A stretch of 37,008 nucleotides of DNA from Oligoflexia bacterium (GTDB lineage Bacteria > Bdellovibrionota_B > Oligoflexia > Oligoflexales > JAGOVF01), in assembly GCA_030432875.1 (NCBI GenBank), contig JAUILP010000035.1:1-37008 (forward strand). Reading direction: 5' to 3'. This document shows, piece by piece, positions 24,266-33,236 of the stretch; position 1 is the first letter of the stretch, and each line of letters begins with the position of its first letter. Position numbers and translations under genes: made by a program. Under the pieces are notes generated by a model. The model did not search any database. It was not told the DNA's origin and saw only the letters and a program-made list of their open reading frames with translations.

Positions 24266-27200
24266 CTACTCTGAATAAATACCGCGATTAATCTGACGTC
24301 CCTTCCAGAGAGCAAAAATCGCCGGGTAGACCAAAAGCTCCAAAATACCAGACGTGACAATACCGCCAACCATGGGTGCGGCGATGCGTTTCATGACTTC
24401 CGATCCCGTCCCCGATGACCACATAACAGGGAGTAATCCAATGAGCGCGGCAAAAACAGTCATCAATTTAGGGCGAACTCTTTGCACGGCCCCTTCATGA
24501 ATGGCTTCCTTGAGAGAAGCGACCGTTGGTATAGGGATTTCCTGAAGTTTTTTCTTCCAGGCCTTGGTCAAATAAATCAGCATCACAACGCCAGTTTCCG
24601 CATCTAATCCCGCTAAAGCCAAAATCCCCACCCAAGTAGCCACCGAAAGCTTGTACTTCAGCAGCCAAAGCAGCCAAAAGGCACCGACAAGAGAAAACGG
24701 CACCGCTAAAAGTATAATGCCAACTTCCGCCATCGACTGTGTATTGAAATATAATATGAGAATAATAAGAAAAATCGCGATGGGAACAACAAAGAGTAAA
24801 GTCGTTTTGGCCCGTTCAAGGGACTCATACTGCCCAGACCACTCAAGGTGAACACCCGTTGGTAATACGACTTTCTCAGCAATGATTTTTTTTGCTTTGG
24901 CAACATAGTCGCCAAGACCTGTATCCTTAGTCACATCGACAAAAACCAGGCCAAGAAGCTTGCCATTTTCACTGGTTATCATGGGCGAGCCGGAAGTCAC
25001 ACCGACATCAGCAATTTGACGCAAAGAGACTTCGTTGCCATCGGGCGTAGGGATGACCAGATTTTGTAACGCATTTATATCATTGCGAAAATCTGGAGCA
25101 TAGCGCACGGTAATCCCGTATCTTTCGCGTCCTTCTATCGCGGTGCTCGCGGGGATACCCCCAACAGCCGCTTGGATCACCGAATGAATTGCCGCGATAT
25201 TGAGACCATAGAGAGCCGCGACGTCACGTTTGATATCTATGTCAATAAAAGATCCCGAAGCAGTTCGCTCGGCAAAGACTGAACGCGACTCTTCCAGCTC
25301 TCGCAAAGCACTTTCAATTTCGATGGAAGTGTCTTCAATCTCTTTCAAGTCATCACCCAAGACTTTAATGCCGATGGGTGTACGCACGCCGGTGGCAAGC
25401 ATTTCGATGCGGGTTTGAATAGGCATCCACCAAATATTGGGCATCCCGGGAAAAGTCAGCCGCTCGTTAAGCTCAGAAACTATTTTTTCATAAGTCATTC
25501 CCTCGCGCCACTGCGCTTCTGGTTTTAAGGAGATAATCGTTTCAAACATATTGATTGGAGCGGGATCAGTCGCAGAATTGGCCCTGCCCGCCTTAGCGTA
25601 AACATGCGCGACTTCTGGCGTTTGCATGATAAGCGCATCTTGTTTCTGCATCGTTTCAATAGCTACATCTAGGCTCATGCCTGGCACCGCCGTTGGCATA
25701 TAGAGAATGGTGCCTTCATTCAGTGGTGGCATAAATTCAGATGGGATGCGCAGAGCCACGGGTATAGTAATGAGCACCAGGAGGACTGCGGCAAGAATTA
25801 CTTTAATGCGATGTTTGACTGCAAAATAAACTACGGGATTGTAGAGTTTATGAAGAAAGATGCTGATAACATTTTTTTCCTCAGTAACAAACTTTCCTTT
25901 CAAAAATAGCACTGCCAGGGCGGGAGTTAAGGTAACGGCGAGTACCGCCGCCCAGGCCATGGAGACCGTCTTGGTAAAGGCCAAGGGACTAAAAAGGCGG
26001 CCCTCTCTACCCGTAAGGGCAAAAATAGGTATAAAGGAAACCGTGATCACGAGCAGCGAATAAAAAAGCGGCCTGCCCATTTCCACCATAGCCTCGGTGA
26101 TTATTTGGCGCCGCTTTTGATCGGGGATATCTTTAGTGTTAAGACCTTCAAGATGTTTGTGGGCATTTTCTACCAAAATAATTCCCGCATCCACCATGGC
26201 ACCAATAGCTAAGGCTATACCTCCTAAAGACATAAGATTGATGGTGAGTCCAGAAAAATGCATGGGGAGAAATGACAAAAGGACCGCAATGGGTAGCGGT
26301 ATTATGGCGACCCAGCTCGCTCGCGCATGCCACAGAAAAAGAGAAACTATTAATGCCACCACAAGAATTTCTTCAAAGAGTACGCGTTTTAATGTTTCAA
26401 TTGCTCGGTGAATGAGATCGGAGCGGTCATAAACAGGGACAATCTCCACTCCTTCAGGTAGTGATGATTTGAGTGAAGCTAATTTTTCCTTGACACCTTC
26501 AATGACATTTAAAGCATTTTCACCCACTCTCATAATGACGATGCCACTGACCGCTTCGCCTTGGCCATCAAATTCACCAGCTCCAACGCGAGGAGCGCCA
26601 ATCTTCTGTACTTGACCAATATCGCCAATGGTGATGACGCGCCCCTTTTTAAGAACGGTAACGGGAATTTGTCTGATATCTTCGAGATTTTTAACATAGC
26701 CACGACCGCGGATCGTAAACTGCGTCCCTCCCATTTCAATAACGTTTGCCCCGATCTCTTGATTGCCTTCGCGAAGAGCCCGGGAAACATGTAGTGGTGA
26801 TAACTTAAAAGCCTGAAGTTTTATCGGATCAAGACTGACTTCGTACTGCTTAACAAAACCACCTACGCTGGCCACTTCGGCAACGCCGGGAACAGCTGCT
26901 AGTGCAAACCGTAGCGTCCAGTCCTGTAAGGACCGCAGGTCCGCCAAGTTATTGCGGCCTGTTTTATCCACGAGAGCATATTGATAAACCCAGCCTAGAC
27001 CAGTTGCTTCCGGTCCTAAGGCTGGAGTAACCCCACTTGGCAAGTCTTGAACTGAGGCCAACTTTTCGGTTATGCGTGACCTCGCCCAATAAAGATCGGT
27101 CCCATCTTCAAAAACCACCGTAATTTGTGATCCCCCAAACATCGATAGTCCCCGGACATATTTGACCTTGGGCGATGACAGCAGAGAAGTCGCGAGTGGG

Positions 27201-27400
27201 TAGGTAATTTGATCTTCGATTAAGTCAGGAGACTGCCCATTCCAATTCGTCGAAACAATAACCTGGGTATCCGATAGGTCCGGCAAGGCGTCGAGTGGTT
27301 GATGCACTATAGTGAAACCCGCGAAACCGACTAAAAACACAAAACATATAATGGTTAATATGGGACTGGCAGCACAGATGCGAATAATTCGGCTTATCAT
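24266..27400 (-). CDS. cusA: Heavy-metal RND efflux transporter, CusA-like
   Basis: This 1044-residue inner-membrane proton antiporter is the pump of a tripartite Cu(I)/Ag(I) efflux complex. It has the N-terminal helix and QPLDALPDLSDTQVIV start of the metal-RND family, the GGIALAIGAMVDAGIILVEN helix with its conserved Asp, and the second repeat ending near TGSEVMKRIAAPMVGG. Methionines at the positions that bind copper in CusA appear conserved (EGTILYMP, NMFETI, RIEMLATGVRTPIGIKV), which favours CusA over the zinc/cobalt CzcA. ATG 27400 has GGAG upstream. The longer frame overlaps the preceding gene and would add an uncharacteristic extension. It is the last gene of the three-gene efflux operon. 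Confidence 0.92.
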   Translation of the reverse strand: MISRIIRICAASPILTIICFVFLVGFAGFTIVHQPLDALPDLSDTQVIVSTNWNGQSPDLIEDQITYPLATSLLSSPKVKYVRGLSMFGGSQITVVFEDGTDLYWARSRITEKLASVQDLPSGVTPALGPEATGLGWVYQYALVDKTGRNNLADLRSLQDWTLRFALAAVPGVAEVASVGGFVKQYEVSLDPIKLQAFKLSPLHVSRALREGNQEIGANVIEMGGTQFTIRGRGYVKNLEDIRQIPVTVLKKGRVITIGDIGQVQKIGAPRVGAGEFDGQGEAVSGIVIMRVGENALNVIEGVKEKLASLKSSLPEGVEIVPVYDRSDLIHRAIETLKRVLFEEILVVALIVSLFLWHARASWVAIIPLPIAVLLSFLPMHFSGLTINLMSLGGIALAIGAMVDAGIILVENAHKHLEGLNTKDIPDQKRRQIITEAMVEMGRPLFYSLLVITVSFIPIFALTGREGRLFSPLAFTKTVSMAWAAVLAVTLTPALAVLFLKGKFVTEEKNVISIFLHKLYNPVVYFAVKHRIKVILAAVLLVLITIPVALRIPSEFMPPLNEGTILYMPTAVPGMSLDVAIETMQKQDALIMQTPEVAHVYAKAGRANSATDPAPINMFETIISLKPEAQWREGMTYEKIVSELNERLTFPGMPNIWWMPIQTRIEMLATGVRTPIGIKVLGDDLKEIEDTSIEIESALRELEESRSVFAERTASGSFIDIDIKRDVAALYGLNIAAIHSVIQAAVGGIPASTAIEGRERYGITVRYAPDFRNDINALQNLVIPTPDGNEVSLRQIADVGVTSGSPMITSENGKLLGLVFVDVTKDTGLGDYVAKAKKIIAEKVVLPTGVHLEWSGQYESLERAKTTLLFVVPIAIFLIILILYFNTQSMAEVGIILLAVPFSLVGAFWLLWLLKYKLSVATWVGILALAGLDAETGVVMLIYLTKAWKKKLQEIPIPTVASLKEAIHEGAVQRVRPKLMTVFAALIGLLPVMWSSGTGSEVMKRIAAPMVGGIVTSGILELLVYPAIFALWKGRQINRGIYSE

Positions 27401-27432
27401 AAAATAACTCCATTGAGGGCGCTGATTAATGG

Positions 27433-28881
27433 TTATTGACGGGTCGTCCATTTGGGAAGAGCCGATCGCAGCTGCGCCTCTGAGCTAAGCAGGAAAGCGC
27501 CACTTTTAACAACACGCTCGCCTTCTTTTAGACCACTAGTAATCTCCACCACATCGCCAACAAAGCGTCCGGGAAATACTTCTCTTGGTTCCAATACCCC
27601 TTCACCTTGATCTATAAATACGTAAGAGTGGAGACCCGAGTAAAGAAGAGCATCGCTAGAAATATTAAGCGTGACGCCAAGCTGCACAGAAAAGCGCAAA
27701 TCCACATAAGTTCCGGGCTTTAAATTCAGATCCGCACCCAGACTTTGCACGCGAACATTAGCCGTGCCCGCGCCTTGCTCAATCTGCGGAAATACTAAAT
27801 CAACCTTGCCACTATTGATGATGCCACCAGAGTTTGGCACAAAATATTCTGCCTGTTGGCCAACTTTAATGTCACCGACATCTTGTTGAAAGACTCGGGC
27901 TACAATAAAACTTTTGCTCAAGTCACCCACTATGACAATAGATTGTCCTGCACTTACCGCACTTCCCTCACTGGCATTAATTTCTAAAATGGTTCCTTTG
28001 AGCGGGGACCTTACTAAAATTTCTCGCTGTGGTTTCCCTGTTTTTTTAAGGGTTTCGATTTGCTGAGCTGTCATACCCAGGTTTTTTAGCCTATCCTCTG
28101 TTGCCATTGATAAACCCTGTGAGACGCCGGATGGTTTGCTGGCTAAAATAAATTCACTTTGTGCCGTAACCAGCTCGGGACTATAAATACTAAAAAGTGC
28201 CTGCCCTTTTTCCACCATATCGCCCACCCGACCAGAAAAGAGTTTGGCGATATAGCCTGAATAACGAATGGTCACATCTTCGCGGTGCGTTCGGTCTTGT
28301 TCAACTACGCCAACAGTCCGGATAACGCGTTCCATGGCCGTGCGCTTAGCTTCTTCAAAAGTAACGCCAATAAGCTGCAGACGCCTCGGCCCAATTTCTA
28401 GCATATTGGTAGAGGTCATTTTACGATCGCCGCTCATTTTCATGTTTTTATCAGTAATACCCTCTAATCCCGTGGTCAGGGAATAGTGGAAGATACTTTC
28501 TTCGGAGCCTTCTTTGATGCTCAGGTCTATTTCCCAGCTACCACCCATCGGGAGTTCGTAAGATGCTTGATAGACCCCTTTACCTTTGGCGACTATTTTA
28601 GATTTTTCTTCCATACGCGGCATCGCTCCCATCGCAGGCATATAGAGATTAAGTATAAGCTCAGCTTTGTCGATGCCTTGGTCCTTACTATCTTTTAAAA
28701 GTATATCTAATGTATTTTCACCTACTTCGGGAGATATCGGATTTGGCGTGAGAATGACGCTCGCGACTGCACTCATACCAATACTTGGAGAAAGAGCACC
28801 GCCGACCAGCAAAAGACCCAAGCTGAAATGCAAAATAGCTCTGACAGAAGAATTTGGGGTAAATATATTTTCTATTTTCAT
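27433..28881 (-). CDS. cusB: Membrane-fusion protein CusB-like with N-terminal YtkA-like copper domain
   Basis: This is a 482-residue periplasmic adaptor. After a signal segment (about 16-38) comes a beta domain of YtkA/FixH type (about 40-125) with a methionine-rich loop YMPAMGAMPRMEE, a likely copper site. The adaptor proper follows: a barrel-sandwich (YSGYIAKLFSGRVGDMVEKGQ), a helical hairpin, the SPLKGTILEINASEGSAVSAGQ lipoyl half, and the beta-barrel and membrane-proximal domains. The start ATG 28881 is taken because the longer frame begins with TTG. It links CusA to the outer-membrane channel encoded just upstream. Fusion of the YtkA-like domain to the adaptor suggests metal loading by the adaptor itself. 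Confidence 0.88.
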   Translation of the reverse strand: MKIENIFTPNSSVRAILHFSLGLLLVGGALSPSIGMSAVASVILTPNPISPEVGENTLDILLKDSKDQGIDKAELILNLYMPAMGAMPRMEEKSKIVAKGKGVYQASYELPMGGSWEIDLSIKEGSEESIFHYSLTTGLEGITDKNMKMSGDRKMTSTNMLEIGPRRLQLIGVTFEEAKRTAMERVIRTVGVVEQDRTHREDVTIRYSGYIAKLFSGRVGDMVEKGQALFSIYSPELVTAQSEFILASKPSGVSQGLSMATEDRLKNLGMTAQQIETLKKTGKPQREILVRSPLKGTILEINASEGSAVSAGQSIVIVGDLSKSFIVARVFQQDVGDIKVGQQAEYFVPNSGGIINSGKVDLVFPQIEQGAGTANVRVQSLGADLNLKPGTYVDLRFSVQLGVTLNISSDALLYSGLHSYVFIDQGEGVLEPREVFPGRFVGDVVEITSGLKEGERVVKSGAFLLSSEAQLRSALPKWTTRQ

Positions 28882-28966
28882 ATCATAGTGCCCTTTCTTG
28901 GCTAATTTTCTTTTAGTTTTCAATCATGACATCAGCAGTCGCTGCATGAAAAAGGATTATTTAAGC

Positions 28967-30547
28967 CTACATGCTCATACCGGATTTGCTCGCCGGTTTT
29001 GCATCCATCTCTGGCGTAGATGGCACATTTTGTGGTCGATCAGCATTATTGTTGTTTGGCGACATTTTTTTATTGCCTTTGCTCGGCATGGCACCGGGCA
29101 TCTGTCCGGAGTCCATAGCGCCACCACCACCTCCCGACATAGTCGCATAAGAAATTTCAGGAACCGGGGAGTCAATAGCAGCATCAATAAAACCATACTC
29201 CACTCGTGAAATGGTAATTTTCGCCCGGATAACCGCTGCTATCATATTTATTTTGGCGATGTCGAGACTAAGAAGTTTTCGCCGCGAATCAAGAATGCTA
29301 TAGACACTACCTTTTCCTTCGCCATAATAAACAGTACTGGCTTCAAGGTGTTCCCTAACTTTGGGTAAAATATCTTTTTCTAATGACTGTAAATTCTTCA
29401 TAATTCTATCAAGGCGACGCTCGGACTGATGGAGGGCCAACTCTTTGCGCTTTTCATACCAAGAAATATCTGCGTCAATTTTTGCCTTAACATGGGTGAT
29501 TTCGCTTCGCAGAGCTCGTCTCTCACTCATAGAGTAGAGCGGAACAGCCATTCCCAACATACCACCGACACCACGCATGCCCGTGTCACTTTGCATAGCC
29601 ATAGCAGTAACCGAAATGCCTGGCAGACTGCGTTTAAGCATGGCATCTTTGGCGGCCAAATCCTTATCGCGGGAAATCTTCATTAAACTGAGCGTGTAAT
29701 CTATAGGAGAGGTATGGTCTCGAGGTTCTTCAAAATTTGGGGCAAAACGGTTGGGGGAATTATCATCATACTTAGGCCACTGTAGGGAGAAGATCGTATT
29801 AGACGGGTTGATATTATTCGCGCCCTCCAGAAAAATTAGGGCATGCTCTTTTAAGTTCTCTAAATTCGTTTCCTGGGTGGCGATATTGGTTTCAATAAGC
29901 GCAGATTCGGTATGTGTCTGCAAATACTCGAGATGGGAACCTATACCCTGCCGGTAACGTTCGTGAACAAAGTCGCGAAAAGCATTAGCTTCAGTAAGAA
30001 TGCTCTCCTGTACTTCGAGTAGCTTTTGGTTGCGGATCATTTCGACAAAAAGCTCAAGGGCAGAAAAGTAACGCTCAGCTTTAGCGGCTTCGTTAGAAAC
30101 TTCAACAGTACCACTGTTGGCTGTGGCCATTTGTTCCTCGGCGCTCAAGCTTCCGGGCCAGGGAAAAGTTTGGGTAATAGATAATTTCCATGAAGGTGAA
30201 GTAGCCGCCGCATTATTAGGCATCATAGCATTTTTTTCTCTAAGAATTTCCGGAGCGGGGACATCTTCTCTACTTAAAGCAATCGCGGGATCTGCCAGGA
30301 GACCAGTTCGACTTTCAGCCTCTTTGGCTAAGTTTATATTTGCTGTATCAATGGCGACCTCGGGGCTACTTTTGGCTACCATTTGGGCAAATTCCCGCAG
30401 GCCGATGATTTTTTGGGGCGCTTTGGGAGCTTCCGCTTTGACAGCACCTGGATTAATGGCAAATAAAAAAATCACCCCCAATAAACGAGCGAAGAACAAA
30501 AGAGATAGCCCTAAGCAACGAGGAATGCCTAAATATTTTGGTTCCAC
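28967..30547 (-). CDS. cusC: Outer-membrane efflux channel (TolC/CusC-like) with Met-rich tail
   Basis: This is a 526-residue outer-membrane channel. GTG 30547 is the likely start: AGGAAAGGAT precedes it and a signal peptide ending near GAVKAEA follows, whereas the longer frame starts in the regulatory region. Two TolC-type repeats cover about 50-460 (EAESRTGLLADPAIALSRED, and the second repeat around LPGISVTAMAMQSDTG). The last 60 or so residues are unusual: a Gly/Asn/Pro-rich tail with about eight methionines (GQMPGAMPSKGNKKM and later SGMSM). That tail could bind Cu(I) in the periplasm. It is the first gene of the efflux operon and is read away from the mirrored promoter. Confidence 0.88.
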   Translation of the reverse strand: MEPKYLGIPRCLGLSLLFFARLLGVIFLFAINPGAVKAEAPKAPQKIIGLREFAQMVAKSSPEVAIDTANINLAKEAESRTGLLADPAIALSREDVPAPEILREKNAMMPNNAAATSPSWKLSITQTFPWPGSLSAEEQMATANSGTVEVSNEAAKAERYFSALELFVEMIRNQKLLEVQESILTEANAFRDFVHERYRQGIGSHLEYLQTHTESALIETNIATQETNLENLKEHALIFLEGANNINPSNTIFSLQWPKYDDNSPNRFAPNFEEPRDHTSPIDYTLSLMKISRDKDLAAKDAMLKRSLPGISVTAMAMQSDTGMRGVGGMLGMAVPLYSMSERRALRSEITHVKAKIDADISWYEKRKELALHQSERRLDRIMKNLQSLEKDILPKVREHLEASTVYYGEGKGSVYSILDSRRKLLSLDIAKINMIAAVIRAKITISRVEYGFIDAAIDSPVPEISYATMSGGGGGAMDSGQMPGAMPSKGNKKMSPNNNNADRPQNVPSTPEMDAKPASKSGMSM

Positions 30548-30694
30548 GGTATATCCTTTCCTGTCGGTAAAGCACCAGGTATTTAAATAAAAACAACATA
30601 ATTTGCATATAGAGCAATACATTTGTTATAGAATGTATTCCTGCCGATATCACCCAGCTCAAGATTTATAGGTAAGCATCAAATCCCATACTTG

Positions 30695-30788
30695 TTATTA
30701 CTTCTCACCTCACTAATTTGTGACAAAGCGCAGGAAAAAAAAATAATTTAATTTTTTTGTCACAAATTCAGTTCACTGCCAGTAATAA
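30695..30788. promoter_or_regulatory. Mirrored divergent promoter of the copper island
   Basis: The bipartite box TTTGTCACAAATT, 12 bases, AGTAATAA occurs once on each strand, facing outward: 30756-30788 towards the + genes and 30727-30695 towards the efflux operon. Sequence and spacing are identical in both. TTTGTnACAAA is itself a dyad. It may be two ECF-type promoters read by one sigma factor, or two operators of one regulator. Confidence 0.6.
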
Positions 30789-30811
30789 TATATAACAAGA
30801 GGATAACTGCC

Positions 30812-31309
30812 ATGAATGAAGTACCGAGACATCTAACAGAAACTATTTTAACGCGAGTGCGAAGGGACTTAGACCCTAGTCCGCTTACAGTTTTGCTCAA
30901 GACAGGGGTTGCTATCGTTTTAGGTGGTATCGCTTCTTTATTTGTCTGCGGTCAATATGGCCTAGGCATCACCGGGTTTGCGCAAAATATAAATCTTAGC
31001 TTTCATCATCACACAGGGTCACTCGCCTGTGCTGTGATTTGTGGCAGTTTATTCGCCATAATTCCGGTTTTGGTTCTTCGGTTCATGTGTAGCGCAATTC
31101 AGTTCCGCGTAATCATAAGAAAAAAATGGCAGGCCCCGGTTATTTGGCTTGCCAGTTTTGGCGGAATGCTCGCCTATCACGGAGAGTTCGGCAACGAATT
31201 TGTAAACTTTTTAGCTTGGACGACTGCCGCATATTTCATTTATCTTATTCTTGGTCTTCTTATGGACCAGATTCAATTTTCTTTTCATCGTTTTGTTCAC
31301 CATAATTAA
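30812..31309 (+). CDS. Small polytopic membrane protein, candidate anti-sigma factor
   Basis: This is a 165-residue protein with a charged cytoplasmic N-terminus (about 1-25, RHLTETILTRVRRDL) and about four to five transmembrane helices. A cluster of potential metal ligands lies in and between them (FHHHTGSLACAVICGSLF: three His, two Cys). An N-terminal cytosolic helix, multiple helices and a metal-like cluster are what one expects of a membrane anti-sigma factor of NrsF or similar type. The gene shares the copper island with an ECF sigma gene, but in the opposite direction, so the pairing is inference. AGAGGAT precedes ATG 30812. It is followed 19 bases later by the DUF3347-like gene. Confidence 0.6.
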   Translation: MNEVPRHLTETILTRVRRDLDPSPLTVLLKTGVAIVLGGIASLFVCGQYGLGITGFAQNINLSFHHHTGSLACAVICGSLFAIIPVLVLRFMCSAIQFRVIIRKKWQAPVIWLASFGGMLAYHGEFGNEFVNFLAWTTAAYFIYLILGLLMDQIQFSFHRFVHHN

Positions 31310-31328
31310 CTTTTATTGGGAGACCCTT

Positions 31329-31817
31329 ATGCGATTTAGAAATTTTATAATGTTTGCCACATGTGTCATGAATTTTAGCCCTTTAGTCGCCACAAGCGCA
31401 GAAAAATTTGACGGCCAAATGCAAAAGATCGTAGAACCCTACCTAGAGATCCAAACGCTTCTCGCATCAGATGCGACAAAAGGAATTGAACAGCTTGCCA
31501 AAAATATCACCTTGGCCTCTAAAAATCTAGATACTTCTTCTATACCTAAAGAACATGCTGATGAATATAAAAATTTCCCAACCGACATCAGTAAATATGC
31601 TGATGAGTTAGCAAAGGCAAAGGATCTTGAATCCATGAGAACCACGTTTAAGAAACTCTCAAAACCCCTCACTAAATGGGCTGGGATAGCTAAACCTAAA
31701 GACCTGGTTGTGATATACTGCCCCATGGCCGATGCAAATTGGGTGCAAAAAGGGAAAGAAACACATAACCCCTACTACGGCAAAGAGATGCTTTCCTGTG
31801 GAAAAATAGTTAAATAA
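31329..31817 (+). CDS. Periplasmic DUF3347-like copper-associated protein
   Basis: This is a 162-residue exported protein with signal peptide (about 1-24, ending VATSAEK). The rest is a helical bundle finishing with VIYCPMADANWVQKG and then NPYYGKEMLSCGKIV. That Cys/Met-bearing end is the hallmark of DUF3347, a domain usually fused to CusB-type adaptors in Bacteroidota and elsewhere. Here it stands alone, as a soluble periplasmic protein, next to a cus operon. A copper-binding or shuttling role is inferred. GGGAG before ATG 31329 gives the start. It is co-transcribed with the membrane protein. Confidence 0.82.
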   Translation: MRFRNFIMFATCVMNFSPLVATSAEKFDGQMQKIVEPYLEIQTLLASDATKGIEQLAKNITLASKNLDTSSIPKEHADEYKNFPTDISKYADELAKAKDLESMRTTFKKLSKPLTKWAGIAKPKDLVVIYCPMADANWVQKGKETHNPYYGKEMLSCGKIVK

Positions 31818-31835
31818 ATAGACGCCCTGACAGTA

Positions 31836-31872
31836 ATCCGCCATTTTTTCTGCCATTATTTTTCTGGCGGAT
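31836..31872. terminator. Hairpin between DUF3347 gene and ECF sigma gene
   Basis: ATCCGCCA (31836-31843) pairs with TGGCGGAT (31865-31872) across a T-rich loop. A further TGGCGGAT copy follows at once. It separates convergent genes and is a plausible terminator. Confidence 0.5.
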
Positions 31873-31914
31873 ATTTGGCGGATAATCAATAGAAAAAGAT
31901 TGTTAAAAATTTTT

Positions 31915-32427
31915 TTAAACCAGCGATTTTATTTTTTTTATCACTCTGGAAACTCGTTGCCGCGCGTTAGCAGAGCTAATTTTTAGGTGTGCGGATATTT
32001 CTTCATACGAATCATCACGTAAAAATTTGGCCTTCAAAATCATGCGTTCATCATCGGTTAAAAGTTTCATGAGTGATTCAATTTCTTCGCTGGCTTCAAA
32101 GGTGGTCTGATTCGCAGCTATATTTTCTGTGTCCTCTAAAGATTGCTCACTTAATTTAGCTGATTTTTTATGAATGTCTATAGCGGTGTTCCTGGCAATA
32201 GTCATTGCCCAAGCTAAGGCATTTTGCTGAAAATCATAACGCAAAATATATTTATGAATACGAAAAAAAGTTTCTTGAAAAGCGTCTTCGGTGTTGGGTG
32301 TATTTCTCAGTCTGATCTGTAAAAAATTGTATATTAGCTTATTATTTCGCCGATAGAATTCCTCAAATGCGGCTAAATTTGCTTGTTTATACTCTTCGAG
32401 GAGTTGTTCATTAGTTAAGTTTTTCAT
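31915..32427 (-). CDS. ECF-family RNA polymerase sigma factor
   Basis: This is a 170-residue sigma-70 of the ECF class. Region 2 (about 14-82) has FYRRNNKLIYNFLQIRL, then EDAFQETFFRIHKYI and ALAWAMTIARNTAIDI. Region 4 (about 115-165) has the HTH SYEEISAHLKISSANARQRV. No C-terminal extension or Cys-rich sensor domain is present, so control should come from a partner. The candidate is the membrane protein encoded at 30812 on the other strand. The mirrored box between the divergent copper genes is a candidate target promoter. No copy of that box lies before the sigma gene itself, which argues against simple autoregulation through it. Confidence 0.9.
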   Translation of the reverse strand: MKNLTNEQLLEEYKQANLAAFEEFYRRNNKLIYNFLQIRLRNTPNTEDAFQETFFRIHKYILRYDFQQNALAWAMTIARNTAIDIHKKSAKLSEQSLEDTENIAANQTTFEASEEIESLMKLLTDDERMILKAKFLRDDSYEEISAHLKISSANARQRVSRVIKKIKSLV

Positions 32428-32522
32428 TTACTCAGATTTTTATCATGTTTATATTCCAAATATTGCTCTGCCTCCAAGAATTTAGCAACAGATAAGTTCT
32501 GAGATTTTTTCTGACCTGACTT

Positions 32523-33236
32523 TCAGTAACGCCTATTGACAAGCCCTAACAATAAGTGGGGTAAGTTTTCATCTTCAATAATCTTACCGTGACACGGAAT
32601 TAAACCAACGGGGTTTTCTTCTTTTATCTTTAGCTTCAGCCATTCACTATAAACCTTTTTGTCTTTAATGCCAAAAGCATTAAACAGACGACTGGTTTCA
32701 AGACCAGGCCCCATACGATTGAGTTGCATAAACCATTTTAAAAAACCTTTATCAGCAATCTTGGAAAAATTAAAAAATGCGTCTCCGACTATCCAGTATT
32801 TTTTTTCGATATGGGAGACCGTTAACCAAACTTCGCCAATTTTGCTTTCAGGTACTTCAATAATCTTAATATGCTCTGGAAGAAAGGCTTTTAAAAGCTC
32901 AAGTGGCTCGGATGTAATGCCCGTTTTTTTTGCCAGGCGTTTTACGGCAGGACTGGCGGCAAAGGAACGTGCTTTTGGAAAATAAGCCCGCCAAGGTGCA
33001 AGGCCGAGACTATGGAAACTATTGGGCTCTAAGAGAAAAATATCCCTTGCCTTCATAAGAACCTGACGCTGAGCTAACTCAGCTAAGGACTCTCCAGGAC
33101 TATAAACTAAATAATCGTCTTCAGGGAGAGCCAAAATAAGACTGCGTGAAAGCCCACCTGGGAAGGCATAGGAAGCCTGCCATATACCGGGCAATTGTTC
33201 CAGATGAGTCCAAGAACTTGATGATTTATCATTCAT
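32523..33236 (-). CDS. Degenerate metallo-hydrolase-like protein (DUF4336-like)
   Basis: This is a 237-residue protein reminiscent of metallo-beta-lactamase-fold proteins of the DUF4336 type, with LVYSPGESLAEL early, LLEPNSFHSLGLAPWRAYFP in the middle and IPCHGKII near the end. The zinc-binding HxHxD signature is missing, so hydrolase activity is doubtful. ATG 33236 overlaps the stop of the upstream ALDH-like gene (TAATG), which indicates translational coupling. It probably belongs to the deoxyribose/aldehyde operon, but its role is unknown. Confidence 0.65.
   Translation of the reverse strand: MNDKSSSSWTHLEQLPGIWQASYAFPGGLSRSLILALPEDDYLVYSPGESLAELAQRQVLMKARDIFLLEPNSFHSLGLAPWRAYFPKARSFAASPAVKRLAKKTGITSEPLELLKAFLPEHIKIIEVPESKIGEVWLTVSHIEKKYWIVGDAFFNFSKIADKGFLKWFMQLNRMGPGLETSRLFNAFGIKDKKVYSEWLKLKIKEENPVGLIPCHGKIIEDENLPHLLLGLVNRRY

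Noticed and set aside
30715-30768. CRP-type site (TGTGA ... TCACA) in the copper promoter region
   Set aside because: The halves are 36 bases apart, against six in a CRP site; the mirrored promoter explains the symmetry better.
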